57,329 bases of DNA from the NCBI GenBank assembly GCA_029881435.1, contig JAOUMR010000010.1:1-57329 (forward strand), in the 5' to 3' direction. The stretch comes from Nitrospira sp. Lineage in GTDB: Bacteria; Nitrospirota; Nitrospiria; Nitrospirales; Nitrospiraceae. The notes below the pieces were generated by a model, which was not told the origin of the DNA, ran no database searches, and saw only the letters and a list, made by a program, of their open reading frames with translations. Shown here one piece after another: positions 10,439 to 18,949 of the stretch (within the stretch, counting starts at the first letter, position 1; every line of letters starts with the position of its first letter). A program made the translations under genes and the position numbers.

Positions 10439-11149
10439 ATGGCGCAAGACGATACCAATGTGATTGATCAGCCAGAGGTGATGAAGCCTCGGATGGTGAC
10501 GATCGAGATTGCCGGTAAGAAGGCGGAGGTGCCGGAAGGCATAACCGTCATCAAGGCGATGTGGTATGCGGGGATGGACGTCGTTCGTGGGGTCGGCTGT
10601 CTCGGCGGCTTCTGCGGCGCCTGTGCCACGTACTATCGTACTAAAGACGATCCCAAGGTTCGTACGTGTCTTGCCTGCCAAATGGCGGTGCAAGATGGGA
10701 TGTCCTTCACGATGATGCCGCCGTTCCCGGCGCGCAAGGCGACCTACGAAATTCAGAAACTCCAAGATCCCAAGCAAGATCTCTTCAACCTCTACCCGGA
10801 AGCACCGCTGTGCCGAAACTGTAATGCCTGTACGGAAGCCTGTCCGCAGAAGATCGATGTGCGTGAGGGAGTCTGGAAAGCCGTCTTCGGCGACTTCAAG
10901 AGCGTGTCCGAAATGTTTATGGACTGTGTCATGTGCGGCATGTGTGCGCCGGTGTGCATTGCCGATATCGCACCGAACCTGGTCGCACTGTACGTGAGCC
11001 GTGCGCAGGGGGCGCATTTTACTGACAAGCCGGTCGGGCTCGACACCCGCATCAAAGAAATCCAAGACGGCCAGTTCGACGCAGAGTGGAACAAGATTCT
11101 GAAGATGAATGAGAAGGAACTGGCCGAGCACTGTGCGACGGTGAAGTGA
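10439..11149 (+). CDS. fumarate reductase/succinate dehydrogenase-like iron-sulfur subunit
   Basis: A 236-residue electron-transfer subunit. An N-terminal plant-type [2Fe-2S] domain carries GVGCLGGFCGACATYY and a later RTCLACQ. A bacterial ferredoxin domain follows with CRNCNACTEACP and CVMCGMCAPVC, predicting two further cubane clusters. The start (MAQDDTNVID) follows GAAGGAACCC. It is directly followed by a flavoprotein of the fumarate-reductase family, and no membrane-anchor gene is present nearby. This matches soluble fumarate reductases of rTCA bacteria rather than the quinone-linked membrane complex, although anchors could lie elsewhere. The expected role is passing electrons to the flavoprotein for fumarate reduction to succinate. 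Confidence 0.82.
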   Translation: MAQDDTNVIDQPEVMKPRMVTIEIAGKKAEVPEGITVIKAMWYAGMDVVRGVGCLGGFCGACATYYRTKDDPKVRTCLACQMAVQDGMSFTMMPPFPARKATYEIQKLQDPKQDLFNLYPEAPLCRNCNACTEACPQKIDVREGVWKAVFGDFKSVSEMFMDCVMCGMCAPVCIADIAPNLVALYVSRAQGAHFTDKPVGLDTRIKEIQDGQFDAEWNKILKMNEKELAEHCATVK

Positions 11150-11155
11150 GCAGTT

Positions 11156-11234
11156 ATTGGTCATTCCTCATTGGTCAATGGCGAACGGGCTCAACGAGTA
11201 CGCGTTTGGTGACCAATGACCGTTGACGATTGAT
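11156..11234 (+). repeat. post-stop inverted repeat of ATTGGTCA-type units (frdB-frdA spacer)
   Basis: TCATTGGTCA (11168-11177) is exactly complementary to TGACCAATGA (11210-11219), and pairing extends imperfectly outward to about 11156 and 11234. Each arm contains repeated ATTGGTCA-like words. The hairpin starts within about 7 nt of the frdB stop and fills most of the 96-bp spacer. Confidence 0.55.
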
Positions 11235-11245
11235 GGGTTTGGGAT

Positions 11246-12829
11246 ATGGATATCCACGCACTCCAACAGATTGTGCATAAGACTCGGGATGCCCGTCGCA
11301 AGCAGACGATTCCTAAATTTTCTCCTGCAGATCGCGACCAGCTGATCCATAAGCATCATCCCGATTTTCGAGCGAGCGCCTATCGACCGATCCGGTTCGG
11401 CCCCAATGAAGGGGACAGGACGGTTGTTGAACTGGCCACCTTGCTCGAAGGTGACAGTCCAATTCAGAGCCATGATGAGCTGACGCCGCACCATACGACC
11501 GACGTGTTGGTGATCGGCGGTGGTGGCGCCGGCTGTGCGGCGGCCTTGCATGCGCATGGAGCCGGCTCAAACGCCATACTGGCGACGAAGCTGCGGTTGG
11601 GCGACTCCAATAGTGTGATGGCGCAGGGTGGCATGCAGATTTCCGTTGCGCCGGAAGATTCTCCCGTGACCCACTTCATCGATACGCTCAAGGGCGGTCA
11701 CATGGAGAATGACCATGACCTGCTCAAGGTGATGGTCGAAGAGGGCCCCGCCATTGCCAAATGGCTGATCGAGCTCGGGGTGTTGTTTGACCGTCAAGCC
11801 GACGGCAATCTCCATGTGAAGAAGGGCGGCGGCAGTTCCAAACCTCGTCTTCTCACCTGCTCCGACTATACCGGCCTTGAAATCATGCGCGTGCTGAAGG
11901 ATGAGGTCATTAATCAAAAGATTCAGTTGCTTGAGTTCGCCGCTGCGATCGAACTGTTGAGCGATGGCGAAGGGAACTGCACTGGGGCCATCTTCAAAGA
12001 TCTGGATAATCAACGGCATATTGTCGTGGCGGCCAAGTCCGTCATTTTGGCGACGGGCGGCATCGGCCGGCTTCATATCCAAGGGTTCCCGACCAGTAAT
12101 CACTACGGGGCGACCGGGGACGGGCTCTGCTTGTCCTATCGCATGGGTGCCAAGCTCGCACACATCGACACCTTCCAGTATCACCCCTCCGGGGCAGTCT
12201 ATCCGGAACAGCTGATCGGGGCCTTGGTCACGGAAGGTATTCGTTCTGAGGGTGGGCATCTGGTGAATGCCAAGGGCGAGCGGTTTGTAAACGAGCTCGA
12301 TACCCGCGATGTCGTCTCGTCCTCGATTATCCGGGAGTGTGAGGAAGGGCGTGGGATCCGAACGATGTCGGGCCGCGTCGGAGTGTGGCTAGATACGCCA
12401 TTATTGGACGCCGAACATGGTCCGGGCACGGTTGAAAAGCATTTCCCCGCGATGGTGATGCAGTTCGATCGGTTTGGAATCAATATCAGCAAGGATCCGG
12501 TTCTGATCTATCCGACTCTGCACTATCAGAACGGCGGAGTGAAGATCGACACGAATTCAGAAACTAATGTGAAGAATCTCTTCGTAGCGGGCGAGGCCTC
12601 CGGCGGCCTGCACGGACGGAATCGGTTGATGGGCAACTCATTGCTCGATCTCATGGTCTTCGGCAAGCGCTCAGGGTTGACTGCAGCCGGACGGACCGGG
12701 TCGATAAAACAGGGGAAATTGACCCTACAACATCTGGATCGGTTCCGCGCCGAAGCAAAGAAACATGGTAATGCCAGCGGTGTCATCTCGCCGATGATTT
12801 TGCCGGCGTACACCAGAAAAGTAGGGTAA
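11246..12829 (+). CDS. fumarate reductase-family flavoprotein, soluble type
   Basis: A 527-residue FAD enzyme of the succinate dehydrogenase/fumarate reductase/L-aspartate oxidase superfamily. The dinucleotide fold is VLVIGGGGAGCAAAL (from about residue 88). Dicarboxylate-site signatures are FQYHPSG, VTEGIRSEGG and NRLMGNSLLDLMVFG. The region that carries the covalent-flavin His in membrane enzymes (SHTxAAxGG) reads SNSVMAQGG, so the flavin is predicted to be non-covalent, as in L-aspartate oxidase. An N-terminal extension of about 80 residues precedes the FAD domain. Placement between the FeS subunit and sucCD makes fumarate reduction in the rTCA cycle the most likely role. Confidence 0.82.
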   Translation: MDIHALQQIVHKTRDARRKQTIPKFSPADRDQLIHKHHPDFRASAYRPIRFGPNEGDRTVVELATLLEGDSPIQSHDELTPHHTTDVLVIGGGGAGCAAALHAHGAGSNAILATKLRLGDSNSVMAQGGMQISVAPEDSPVTHFIDTLKGGHMENDHDLLKVMVEEGPAIAKWLIELGVLFDRQADGNLHVKKGGGSSKPRLLTCSDYTGLEIMRVLKDEVINQKIQLLEFAAAIELLSDGEGNCTGAIFKDLDNQRHIVVAAKSVILATGGIGRLHIQGFPTSNHYGATGDGLCLSYRMGAKLAHIDTFQYHPSGAVYPEQLIGALVTEGIRSEGGHLVNAKGERFVNELDTRDVVSSSIIRECEEGRGIRTMSGRVGVWLDTPLLDAEHGPGTVEKHFPAMVMQFDRFGINISKDPVLIYPTLHYQNGGVKIDTNSETNVKNLFVAGEASGGLHGRNRLMGNSLLDLMVFGKRSGLTAAGRTGSIKQGKLTLQHLDRFRAEAKKHGNASGVISPMILPAYTRKVG

Positions 12830-12831
12830 GA

Positions 12832-12953
12832 GGGACGGCGACGCGGATATTTCTTGTGCTCGCCCACCGCGCACGCGAAGCTAAATTAGATTGTCAGATT
12901 TTGGTCGGTGCTCGGTGGATGCACGCAGTGCGAAATATCCCCGTCACCGTCCC
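12832..12953 (+). repeat. structured palindromic element, copy 1 (frdA-sucC spacer)
   Basis: Outer arms 12832-12853 and 12932-12953 are inverted repeats matching at 20 of 22 positions. Inside them lie two half-sites: 12856-12877, starting GTGCTCGCCCACCGCGCAC, and 12906-12931, starting CGGTGCTCGGTGGATGCAC. Each half-site is a small GTGC/GCAC hairpin, and their loops are complementary (CCACCG with CGGTGG). The element starts 2 nt after the upstream stop codon and ends just before the sucC ribosome site (GGAGATGGAGAGG). Copies 2 and 3 at 14154 and 49959 share the core but not the arms. Confidence 0.85.
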
Positions 12954-12973
12954 TGGAGATGGAGAGGTAAAGA

Positions 12974-14152
12974 ATGAACGTGCATGAATTCCAAGCCAAG
13001 TCGTTGTTCGCCCAGTTCGGCGTACCGGTGCCGCGTGGAAAAGAAATCACCTCTCCGGAAACGGCGACCTCCTGGGCGAACGAACTTAATACGCCGGTGT
13101 TCGTCGTCAAGGCGCAGATCCATGCTGGTGGTCGCGGCAAGGCCGGCGGGGTCAAGATTACGAAAGACAAGTCTGCCGTAGCTGGCTTAGCAAAGGAGTT
13201 GATTGGGAAGACGCTCGTGACCCATCAGACAGGCCCCAAGGGCCGCAAGGTCCATCGGCTGCTGATGGAAGAAGGAGCGAACATCTCGAAGGAGTTGTAT
13301 CTGTCGATTCTCGTCGATCGGGACACGGGATGGCCGACCTTTATCGCCAGCACCGAGGGTGGGATGGAAATCGAGGAAGTGGCGGCGCACACACCGGAAA
13401 AGATCATCAAGGAGCCGATCGATCCAGCCGTGGGATTTCAGGGTTACAACGGGCGGAATATTGCCTTTGCGCTTGGGTTACCCAGCATTGAGCCGGCGGT
13501 CGTGAACCCCTTCAACAAGATGTTGGGAAATCTGTATCGGTTTTTCATGGAGAAGGATTGCGCCCTTGTCGAAATTAATCCATTAATTATCACCAAGGAA
13601 AAGACCGTCGTGGCGCTGGACGGCAAAGTGTCCTTCGACGATAACGGTCTCTTTAAGCATGAAGATGTGCAGAAGATGCGCGATCTCAACGAAGAAGAGC
13701 CGCTTGAGATCGAAGCGACGGCCAACAATCTCAACTATGTGAAGCTGGACGGCAACATCGGCTGCATGGTGAACGGTGCGGGCCTCGCGATGGCGACGAT
13801 GGATGTGATCAAGCTGGCCGGCAGTGAGCCGGCGAACTTCTTGGATGTCGGCGGCGGCGCGACGAAAGAGACGGTTGCGGCGGGTTTCCGCATTCTACTC
13901 AAGGATCCGAATGTCAAAGGTATTTTTATCAACATCTTCGGGGGCATCGTTCGGTGTGAGCGTATTGCCCAAGGCGTGATCGACGCGGCAAAGGAAGTGA
14001 AGATTACGGTGCCGCTGGTGGTGCGTTTGCAGGGGACGAATGCCGAGGAAGGTCGCAAGCTGCTGGCTGAGTCCGGCTTAAAACTCGATGTCGCCAACGA
14101 CCTTTGGGAAGCGGCACAGAAAATTGTGAAGTTGACGGGGAAGGCAGCGTGA
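12974..14152 (+). CDS. sucC: succinyl-CoA synthetase (ADP-forming), beta subunit
   Basis: 392 residues, close to the usual 388-390. The N-terminal ATP-grasp domain starts MNVHEFQAKSLFAQFGVPVP with the nucleotide-binding GRGKAGGVK loop. The Mg-ATP region ALVEINPL and the C-terminal ligase domain with FINIFGGIVRCERIAQG are standard. With SucD it interconverts succinate plus CoA plus ATP and succinyl-CoA; in this operon it would run toward succinyl-CoA to feed the rTCA carboxylation to 2-oxoglutarate. A Shine-Dalgarno (GGAGAGG) precedes the ATG. Structured elements flank both sides of the gene, in the same orientation. Confidence 0.96.
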   Translation: MNVHEFQAKSLFAQFGVPVPRGKEITSPETATSWANELNTPVFVVKAQIHAGGRGKAGGVKITKDKSAVAGLAKELIGKTLVTHQTGPKGRKVHRLLMEEGANISKELYLSILVDRDTGWPTFIASTEGGMEIEEVAAHTPEKIIKEPIDPAVGFQGYNGRNIAFALGLPSIEPAVVNPFNKMLGNLYRFFMEKDCALVEINPLIITKEKTVVALDGKVSFDDNGLFKHEDVQKMRDLNEEEPLEIEATANNLNYVKLDGNIGCMVNGAGLAMATMDVIKLAGSEPANFLDVGGGATKETVAAGFRILLKDPNVKGIFINIFGGIVRCERIAQGVIDAAKEVKITVPLVVRLQGTNAEEGRKLLAESGLKLDVANDLWEAAQKIVKLTGKAA

Positions 14153-14153
14153 G

Positions 14154-14278
14154 AGAAGGTGTGCTGGGTCGAGTCTCAGTGCTCGCCCGCCGCGCACGCG
14201 GGATCAATCAGATGACGATCAATACGGGCGGTGCTCGGCGGATGCGCGCAGTATGAGACCCGGCCCAGCACACCTTCT
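14154..14278 (+). repeat. structured palindromic element, copy 2 (sucC-sucD spacer)
   Basis: Outer arms 14154-14178 and 14254-14278 pair at 23 of 25 positions but share no sequence with the arms of copy 1. The half-sites at 14179-14200 (GTGCTCGCCCGCCGCGCAC...) and 14229-14252 (CGGTGCTCGGCGGATGCGC...) match copy 1 except at the complementary loops, which change together: CCGCCG with CGGCGG. It begins 1 nt after the sucC stop and leaves about 30 nt before sucD. Confidence 0.85.
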
Positions 14279-14309
14279 GAAAAAGGAAGGTTAGGAAACG
14301 AGGTTCATT

Positions 14310-15182
14310 GTGAGCATATTAGTAAACAACAATACGCGAGTGGTGGTGCAGGGGATTACGGGCAAGGAAGGCTCGTTCCACGCGACCCAGTGCAAGGCCT
14401 ACGGGACGAAGGTTGTGGCCGGTGTGACTCCGGGCAAGGCCGGGCAAGAGGTTGAGGGTATTCCGGTCTTCAATACGGTGCGCGATGCGGTAAAGAAGGA
14501 GCAAACCGATACCTCGCTCATCTTCGTGCCGCCACCATTCTGCGCCGATGCGATCCTTGAAGCGGCTGATGCCGGGGTGAAGCTCATCATCTGCATCACC
14601 GAAGGCATCCCCGTCAACGATATGGTGAAGGTCAAGCGGGCGCTTCGCGGTCGGGATGTGAGGCTGATTGGACCGAATTGCCCGGGCGTCATCACGGTCG
14701 ATGAAGCGAAGATCGGCATTATGCCAGGCTTCATTCACAAAAAGGGTGTCGTCGGAGTGGTGTCTCGCAGCGGGACCCTTACGTATGAAGCTGTTCATCA
14801 ACTCTCGACTTTAGGACTAGGTGAGACGACCTGTGTCGGGATCGGTGGTGATCCGGTGAACGGTACAGGGTTCGTGGATGTCTTGCCGTTGTTCGAAAAA
14901 GATCCGGAGACTCAGGCCATTGTCATGATCGGAGAGATCGGCGGCGACGCAGAGGAAAAAGCGGCTGAATTCATTAAGAAAAACATCAAGAAACCGGTCA
15001 TCAGCTTCATCGCCGGCATCACTGCGCCTCCTGGACGCCGCATGGGCCACGCCGGGGCGATTATCTCCGGCGGCAAAGGCACGGCAGCGGAAAAAATGAA
15101 AACGCTGGAAGCCGCCGGCGTGAAAGTCGTTAAGAATCCGGCCGAGGTCGGCGAAGCCGTCAAGAAAGCGTTGGGACGGTAG
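14310..15182 (+). CDS. sucD: succinyl-CoA synthetase, alpha subunit
   Basis: 290 residues, typical length. The CoA-binding Rossmann domain ([17 protein letters not shown]) is followed by the ligase domain carrying the phosphohistidine loop [15 protein letters not shown], with H247 as the phosphorylated residue. It forms the heteromer with SucC. The start is GTG at 14310, six bases after CGAGG. It resembles the N-terminal half of AclA in this same operon, as expected from their common origin. It is the last recognisable gene of the rTCA block. Confidence 0.96.
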   Translation: MSILVNNNTRVVVQGITGKEGSFHATQCKAYGTKVVAGVTPGKAGQEVEGIPVFNTVRDAVKKEQTDTSLIFVPPPFCADAILEAADAGVKLIICITEGIPVNDMVKVKRALRGRDVRLIGPNCPGVITVDEAKIGIMPGFIHKKGVVGVVSRSGTLTYEAVHQLSTLGLGETTCVGIGGDPVNGTGFVDVLPLFEKDPETQAIVMIGEIGGDAEEKAAEFIKKNIKKPVISFIAGITAPPGRRMGHAGAIISGGKGTAAEKMKTLEAAGVKVVKNPAEVGEAVKKALGR

Positions 15183-15717
15183 TTTACCGAGTGCGTCCTT
15201 CGGGTTGGTATCCTCCTCCTCCACTTCCTGAGAGTTCGCCCTACCGGCTGTCCATCGCGTTCGCTTTGTGAAGCAGCTGTGACGATTATCCTTCCCTTCC
15301 CTGAGTTATTCGCTGATCTTCCGGAGTCCTATTAGGAGTGAATCGTGACGGCGGTTGCCAAAGGCGCGAGCAATAGTCAAGCATTCCGTTTCCAGAGTCA
15401 TGTCCTCCGGGATATTGGATTTACCGATAACTCCAATCCGTTTTATCTATTTTCAAAAATGAACGTGGGATTGCTACTGTTGGCGCCGTCCGCCCTACGA
15501 TGCGACAAGAGCATCCCCTCATGATCGCTCTGGAGGAGGATACGTGGGTTCTTATGCCAATAACCGCAACAGCGGAAACGGGGGTCGATTCGAGTATAAC
15601 GAGGACGCAATCGTCTCGCATCACCCCACTGACCATCGACGAAATACCGACTAATACCAAATTTCGCGACCCAAATTCGTCGAAGAGAATGTTTTCTTTA
15701 CCTTGGGAGGGCGATGA
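15183..15717 (+). other. 535-bp region without a confident gene; possible small or decayed ORFs
   Basis: A 59-codon reading frame opens with GTG at 15345, seven bases after AGGAG, and reads VTAVAKGASNSQAFRF before closing at 15524. A second frame (15500-15721) would end in an ATGA overlap with the next gene. A third frame around 15523-15657 reads SGGGYVGSYANNRNSGNGG before a stop. None has a recognisable domain. The shifting open frames suggest a decayed gene, but chance cannot be excluded. No terminator-like hairpin with a T-run was found after sucD. Confidence 0.3.
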
Positions 15718-16539
15718 ATGAAAACGAGAATTTCGGCGATGATTTGTCTCCTCTGTGTCCTCGGCTATCCTCTCTCCGCGTCAGCGGAAGATGAGCTCCC
15801 GACAATCTCGTCCGGTACGATCGAGCCCTATCTTTCCTTTATGGCAGGCCTGTCAATTCCGTTCAGTGAGGATGCTACGTTTCTTGACGGGACGCTGCCA
15901 CGGGAGATCAAGGATGTCGACTATCAGATGAAACAGTCCATCGGGGGCAACGCGGGGATCTGGTTTCCAACCAGAAACAAGTTAGCAGGATTCGATCTCG
16001 GCGGTGAAATCGAGGGCTATATTTGGTATCCGGACGTGGCCTGCTGTGTGAACGGATTTAATGGGAGGTTTGAGCCAGCTAATCCAGACGGATTTGAGGG
16101 CACCACGACTGAAGTACAGGGTATCTACATCGGTGCTAATTTCATGATTCGACGACCGATGGGGATTTCCGAGGCCTATCCAAACGGACGGTGGCATCCC
16201 TACGTCGGGGTCGGCGGCGGAGCGCATCAGCTCGCGATGAGGCCAGGTGGAGCTCGGGGGGCTACTGGCGCGTCGCCTCTCGCCGACCAGCGGCATACGG
16301 CTCCCGCGTTTTCGGCAAAGGGAGGAGTCAAGGTGTTTCTCTTCAAGTACGTGGCGGCGTTTGCTGAGGCGAAGTATACCCATGCCTTTCACGACGGGCT
16401 GACGACGGATCGGACTGGGGCGTCCACTCCTATATTCAGCGACAATGAAACTGGTCTAATTGTAAATCCATATGAATCTACAATCAGAACGATCCATGTG
16501 CATGCGGGCTTGTCGATTCACTTTGATATCAAGCCATAG
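15718..16539 (+). CDS. predicted outer-membrane beta-barrel protein
   Basis: A 273-residue protein with a clear Sec signal peptide (MKTRISAMICLLCVLGYPLSA, cleavage near SAEDE). The mature part is rich in alternating hydrophobic/aromatic stretches (IEPYLSFMAGLSIPF, HPYVGVGGGAHQL, YVAAFAEAKYTHAF, HVHAGLSIHFDI), typical of small OmpA/OmpW-like barrels ending at the C-terminal strand. Glycines and aromatic residues alternate as in porin strands. The Shine-Dalgarno GGGAGG lies seven bases before the ATG. It is monocistronic and followed by a strong intrinsic terminator. The precise family and substrate cannot be assigned. Confidence 0.7.
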   Translation: MKTRISAMICLLCVLGYPLSASAEDELPTISSGTIEPYLSFMAGLSIPFSEDATFLDGTLPREIKDVDYQMKQSIGGNAGIWFPTRNKLAGFDLGGEIEGYIWYPDVACCVNGFNGRFEPANPDGFEGTTTEVQGIYIGANFMIRRPMGISEAYPNGRWHPYVGVGGGAHQLAMRPGGARGATGASPLADQRHTAPAFSAKGGVKVFLFKYVAAFAEAKYTHAFHDGLTTDRTGASTPIFSDNETGLIVNPYESTIRTIHVHAGLSIHFDIKP

Positions 16540-16595
16540 TTTCTTGTCCAAGTCACACCGGGTTGTGACCATGTGTGGCTAAAGAGTTCAGAGTT

Positions 16596-16640
16596 GGCCA
16601 GCCCTTGAAACAACGACTTCTCGAGGGCTGGCCTTTTTTT
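16596..16640 (+). terminator. intrinsic terminator after the outer-membrane protein gene
   Basis: GGCCAGCCCT (16596-16605) pairs perfectly with AGGGCTGGCC (16624-16633), followed by seven T residues. It separates the plus-strand barrel gene from the convergent minus-strand glnE-like gene. Confidence 0.92.
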
Positions 16641-16662
16641 CCCGGTGCGATCCTACGTTCCC

Positions 16663-18942
16663 TTAGACCTTCCCAAAAATTCTCTCAAAAAACTCCTTCA
16701 CCTTTCCCATGTGATCTTCAACATCCGACTTGAGGTGTCTTGCCCCCGCCTGCCAGTCATCCGTCGTGTACCCCACGCGACGAGCCAGGAAGACAAATTC
16801 GTCGGAGTCGACCGGTGGGAGGACACGGTCTTTGGCGTTCCCACGGACCATGCGAAGGCCATCGATAAGCATGCGAATGAAGAAGTATGCCTTTCGCAGA
16901 TCGTCGCCGTCTTGCCTCGTGACAAGTCCACAATCGACAAGGGCTGCCAAGGCCTGCATCGTGTTGGAGGTGCGCAAGGCGGTGAGCTTATGGCCATGCA
17001 TGATCTGGAGATACTGGACCGCATATTCGATCGCGACGATGCCTCCCGGGCTATGTTTGAGATTCACCGTGCCGCGCTCCACCAGCTCTTTCAGCTGTTG
17101 CCGGCGTAAGTCAAGCGCGGTCCGAAGATCCCAGGGTTTGCCGCTGTAGACGTAGTGATCACGATGAGCTTCGACGCGCTTGCCGAGCGCCGCATCGCCG
17201 GCCACATGTCGTAGCTTGATCAAGGATTGGCGCTCAAACGGGGCCGCCAGGCCACGGTCGCTGTAGTACTTGGCAATCTCATCGAAGGGGTTGGTCAGGG
17301 ACCCCTTTCCACCATGGGGGCGCAGGCGCACGTCGAGATGGAAAATGCCCTCTTGTTTGGCTTCGATCCATTGCAACAGCTCATGACCCAGCCGCTCAAA
17401 GTATTCGCTGTTGTCGATCGGGCGCTTGCCGCCGGTGCGACCTGCGTCGCCATACACGAACATCACTTCAATATCGGAGGCATACCCAAGCTCTCCACCG
17501 CCGAATTTCCCCAGGCCGAGCACGGTGAAGGGGCAGGGTTTCTTGTTGGCTAAGCGCGGCGGGCCGTACAGCTTGTTCAACTTGGCTTGGCAGTCTTTTA
17601 TGCTCCGATCGACGATGACTTCGGCGAGCTGCGTCAAGGCGGCGGAGAAGTCTGGCAAGGTGGTGTCCGACTCGACGATGTGTTTCATGTCGATGCGGAA
17701 GAGCTCGCGATCTTTAAAGCTGTTCAGCGCCGCCTTCCGATCTCCGTCGGTGTCGGCCCGATTGACCAGGCGATCAAGTTCCTTGCGAAGTGTCGCTCGT
17801 GGTCTCATGAGGGGCGCGTCGCGATAGTCTTGCAGAAGCGGCAGCAGATTGCTGTGTTGGCGGCGGAGAAAATCTTCCCAAAGAAAATCGCTGGCCCCGA
17901 GCAAACGGGCCAGCAGCGGAAAGGTTTTCTTGTTGCTGAGAAAGGCCAAGGTTTCTTGCTGGGCCTTTCCCTTTGTCTGTTGCACCGTCAGGTCGAGGAA
18001 CTGGTCGAAGGCTTCTAGCGCTTTGGTCGGGTCCGGGGCCCAGGTCAGGGCATGGGTGAACTGCTTGATGAGCACCGCCGTCAACCGCAGCTGTTGCTGA
18101 TCGGTCGCGTCGGTGAGCTTCTGGCCATGGCGGTTGCGGACATAAAAGCGGTCATGAATCTTCCCGTTCTCGACGTCGAACTGGGCCTTGGAGACATAGA
18201 TGTTGCGCATCGCAAGGGCATTGGCGAAGGCATACAAAAAGGCCGGCGTATCGTCGGATCGGATCTCCATGACTGTGTCGATGGCGGACTGGCTGTTGTC
18301 GAACGCGATTTGCACGGGATTGAGCAAACCACCAAAAGATGCGCGTCGTTTCCCGAGCTGCTCGACCAGCCGTCGATTGACCGCAAAGCGGGCCTCTGCA
18401 AATTGTCCTTTATCGAGCAGCGTGATGACCGAGTGGAGCCCCTCTTCCAATTGCGCCTGTTGCGCCGCGCCCCACTCCTCTCCGAGTATCGGCAGCACAC
18501 GAAACACATCGACAATCTTTTTCCTGCTTAAGTCGGAAGTTCCCTTGAGGCGAACACGCGGTCCATACCCCGTCCAAGTTGTTCGGGAGGGTAGCGGATC
18601 CGTCTTTTCGGCGAACGTATAGATATCTCCCTCCTCAATATTCAACCCAAAGGCTGACAGCAGGCCACAAATAGTGGCGAACGCTGCGAAGTAATCGTAG
18701 GCCACGATCGTGATCTCAAACCGTGTATCCGGCTGTTCGGAAAAGGCGATGGTGCAGGGGTGCTCAGACGTCAGCTGCGCCGTCAAGCGGATGTGTTCCG
18801 CTATGGTCGAGGGATCGAACCGTCGGAAGTATTCCTGATCCATGCGGGTGAAGAAATCTTGGAGGATATCGTCCGGAACACCTGAGCACAACTGACGAAC
18901 GCGATTAATGAGAGGGGTTTGGTCAGGAGAGCCGCGTGGCAT
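16663..18942 (-). CDS. ACT-domain/GlnE-like nucleotidyltransferase hybrid
   Basis: A 759-residue protein. The N-terminal third holds two GlnD-type ACT modules: FEITIVAYDYFAAFATICG (about 75-112) and DDTPAFLYAFANALAMRNIY with DRFYVRNRHGQKLTD (about 230-280). From about residue 440 it is GlnE-like: FTVLGLGKFGGGELGYASDI (about 470-490), then LDVRLRPHGGKG and GGIVAIEYAVQYLQIMHG. GlnE adenylylates glutamine synthetase; ACT domains bind glutamine in GlnD, so direct glutamine sensing is inferred. The metal-binding SDxD motif reads SDIE, which might alter activity. The start at 18942 is preferred to an upstream ATG at 19026, because a TATACT box lies just before it. It is divergent from a classical GlnE half. 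Confidence 0.8.
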   Translation of the reverse strand: MPRGSPDQTPLINRVRQLCSGVPDDILQDFFTRMDQEYFRRFDPSTIAEHIRLTAQLTSEHPCTIAFSEQPDTRFEITIVAYDYFAAFATICGLLSAFGLNIEEGDIYTFAEKTDPLPSRTTWTGYGPRVRLKGTSDLSRKKIVDVFRVLPILGEEWGAAQQAQLEEGLHSVITLLDKGQFAEARFAVNRRLVEQLGKRRASFGGLLNPVQIAFDNSQSAIDTVMEIRSDDTPAFLYAFANALAMRNIYVSKAQFDVENGKIHDRFYVRNRHGQKLTDATDQQQLRLTAVLIKQFTHALTWAPDPTKALEAFDQFLDLTVQQTKGKAQQETLAFLSNKKTFPLLARLLGASDFLWEDFLRRQHSNLLPLLQDYRDAPLMRPRATLRKELDRLVNRADTDGDRKAALNSFKDRELFRIDMKHIVESDTTLPDFSAALTQLAEVIVDRSIKDCQAKLNKLYGPPRLANKKPCPFTVLGLGKFGGGELGYASDIEVMFVYGDAGRTGGKRPIDNSEYFERLGHELLQWIEAKQEGIFHLDVRLRPHGGKGSLTNPFDEIAKYYSDRGLAAPFERQSLIKLRHVAGDAALGKRVEAHRDHYVYSGKPWDLRTALDLRRQQLKELVERGTVNLKHSPGGIVAIEYAVQYLQIMHGHKLTALRTSNTMQALAALVDCGLVTRQDGDDLRKAYFFIRMLIDGLRMVRGNAKDRVLPPVDSDEFVFLARRVGYTTDDWQAGARHLKSDVEDHMGKVKEFFERIFGKV

Positions 18943-18949
18943 GGACGTC

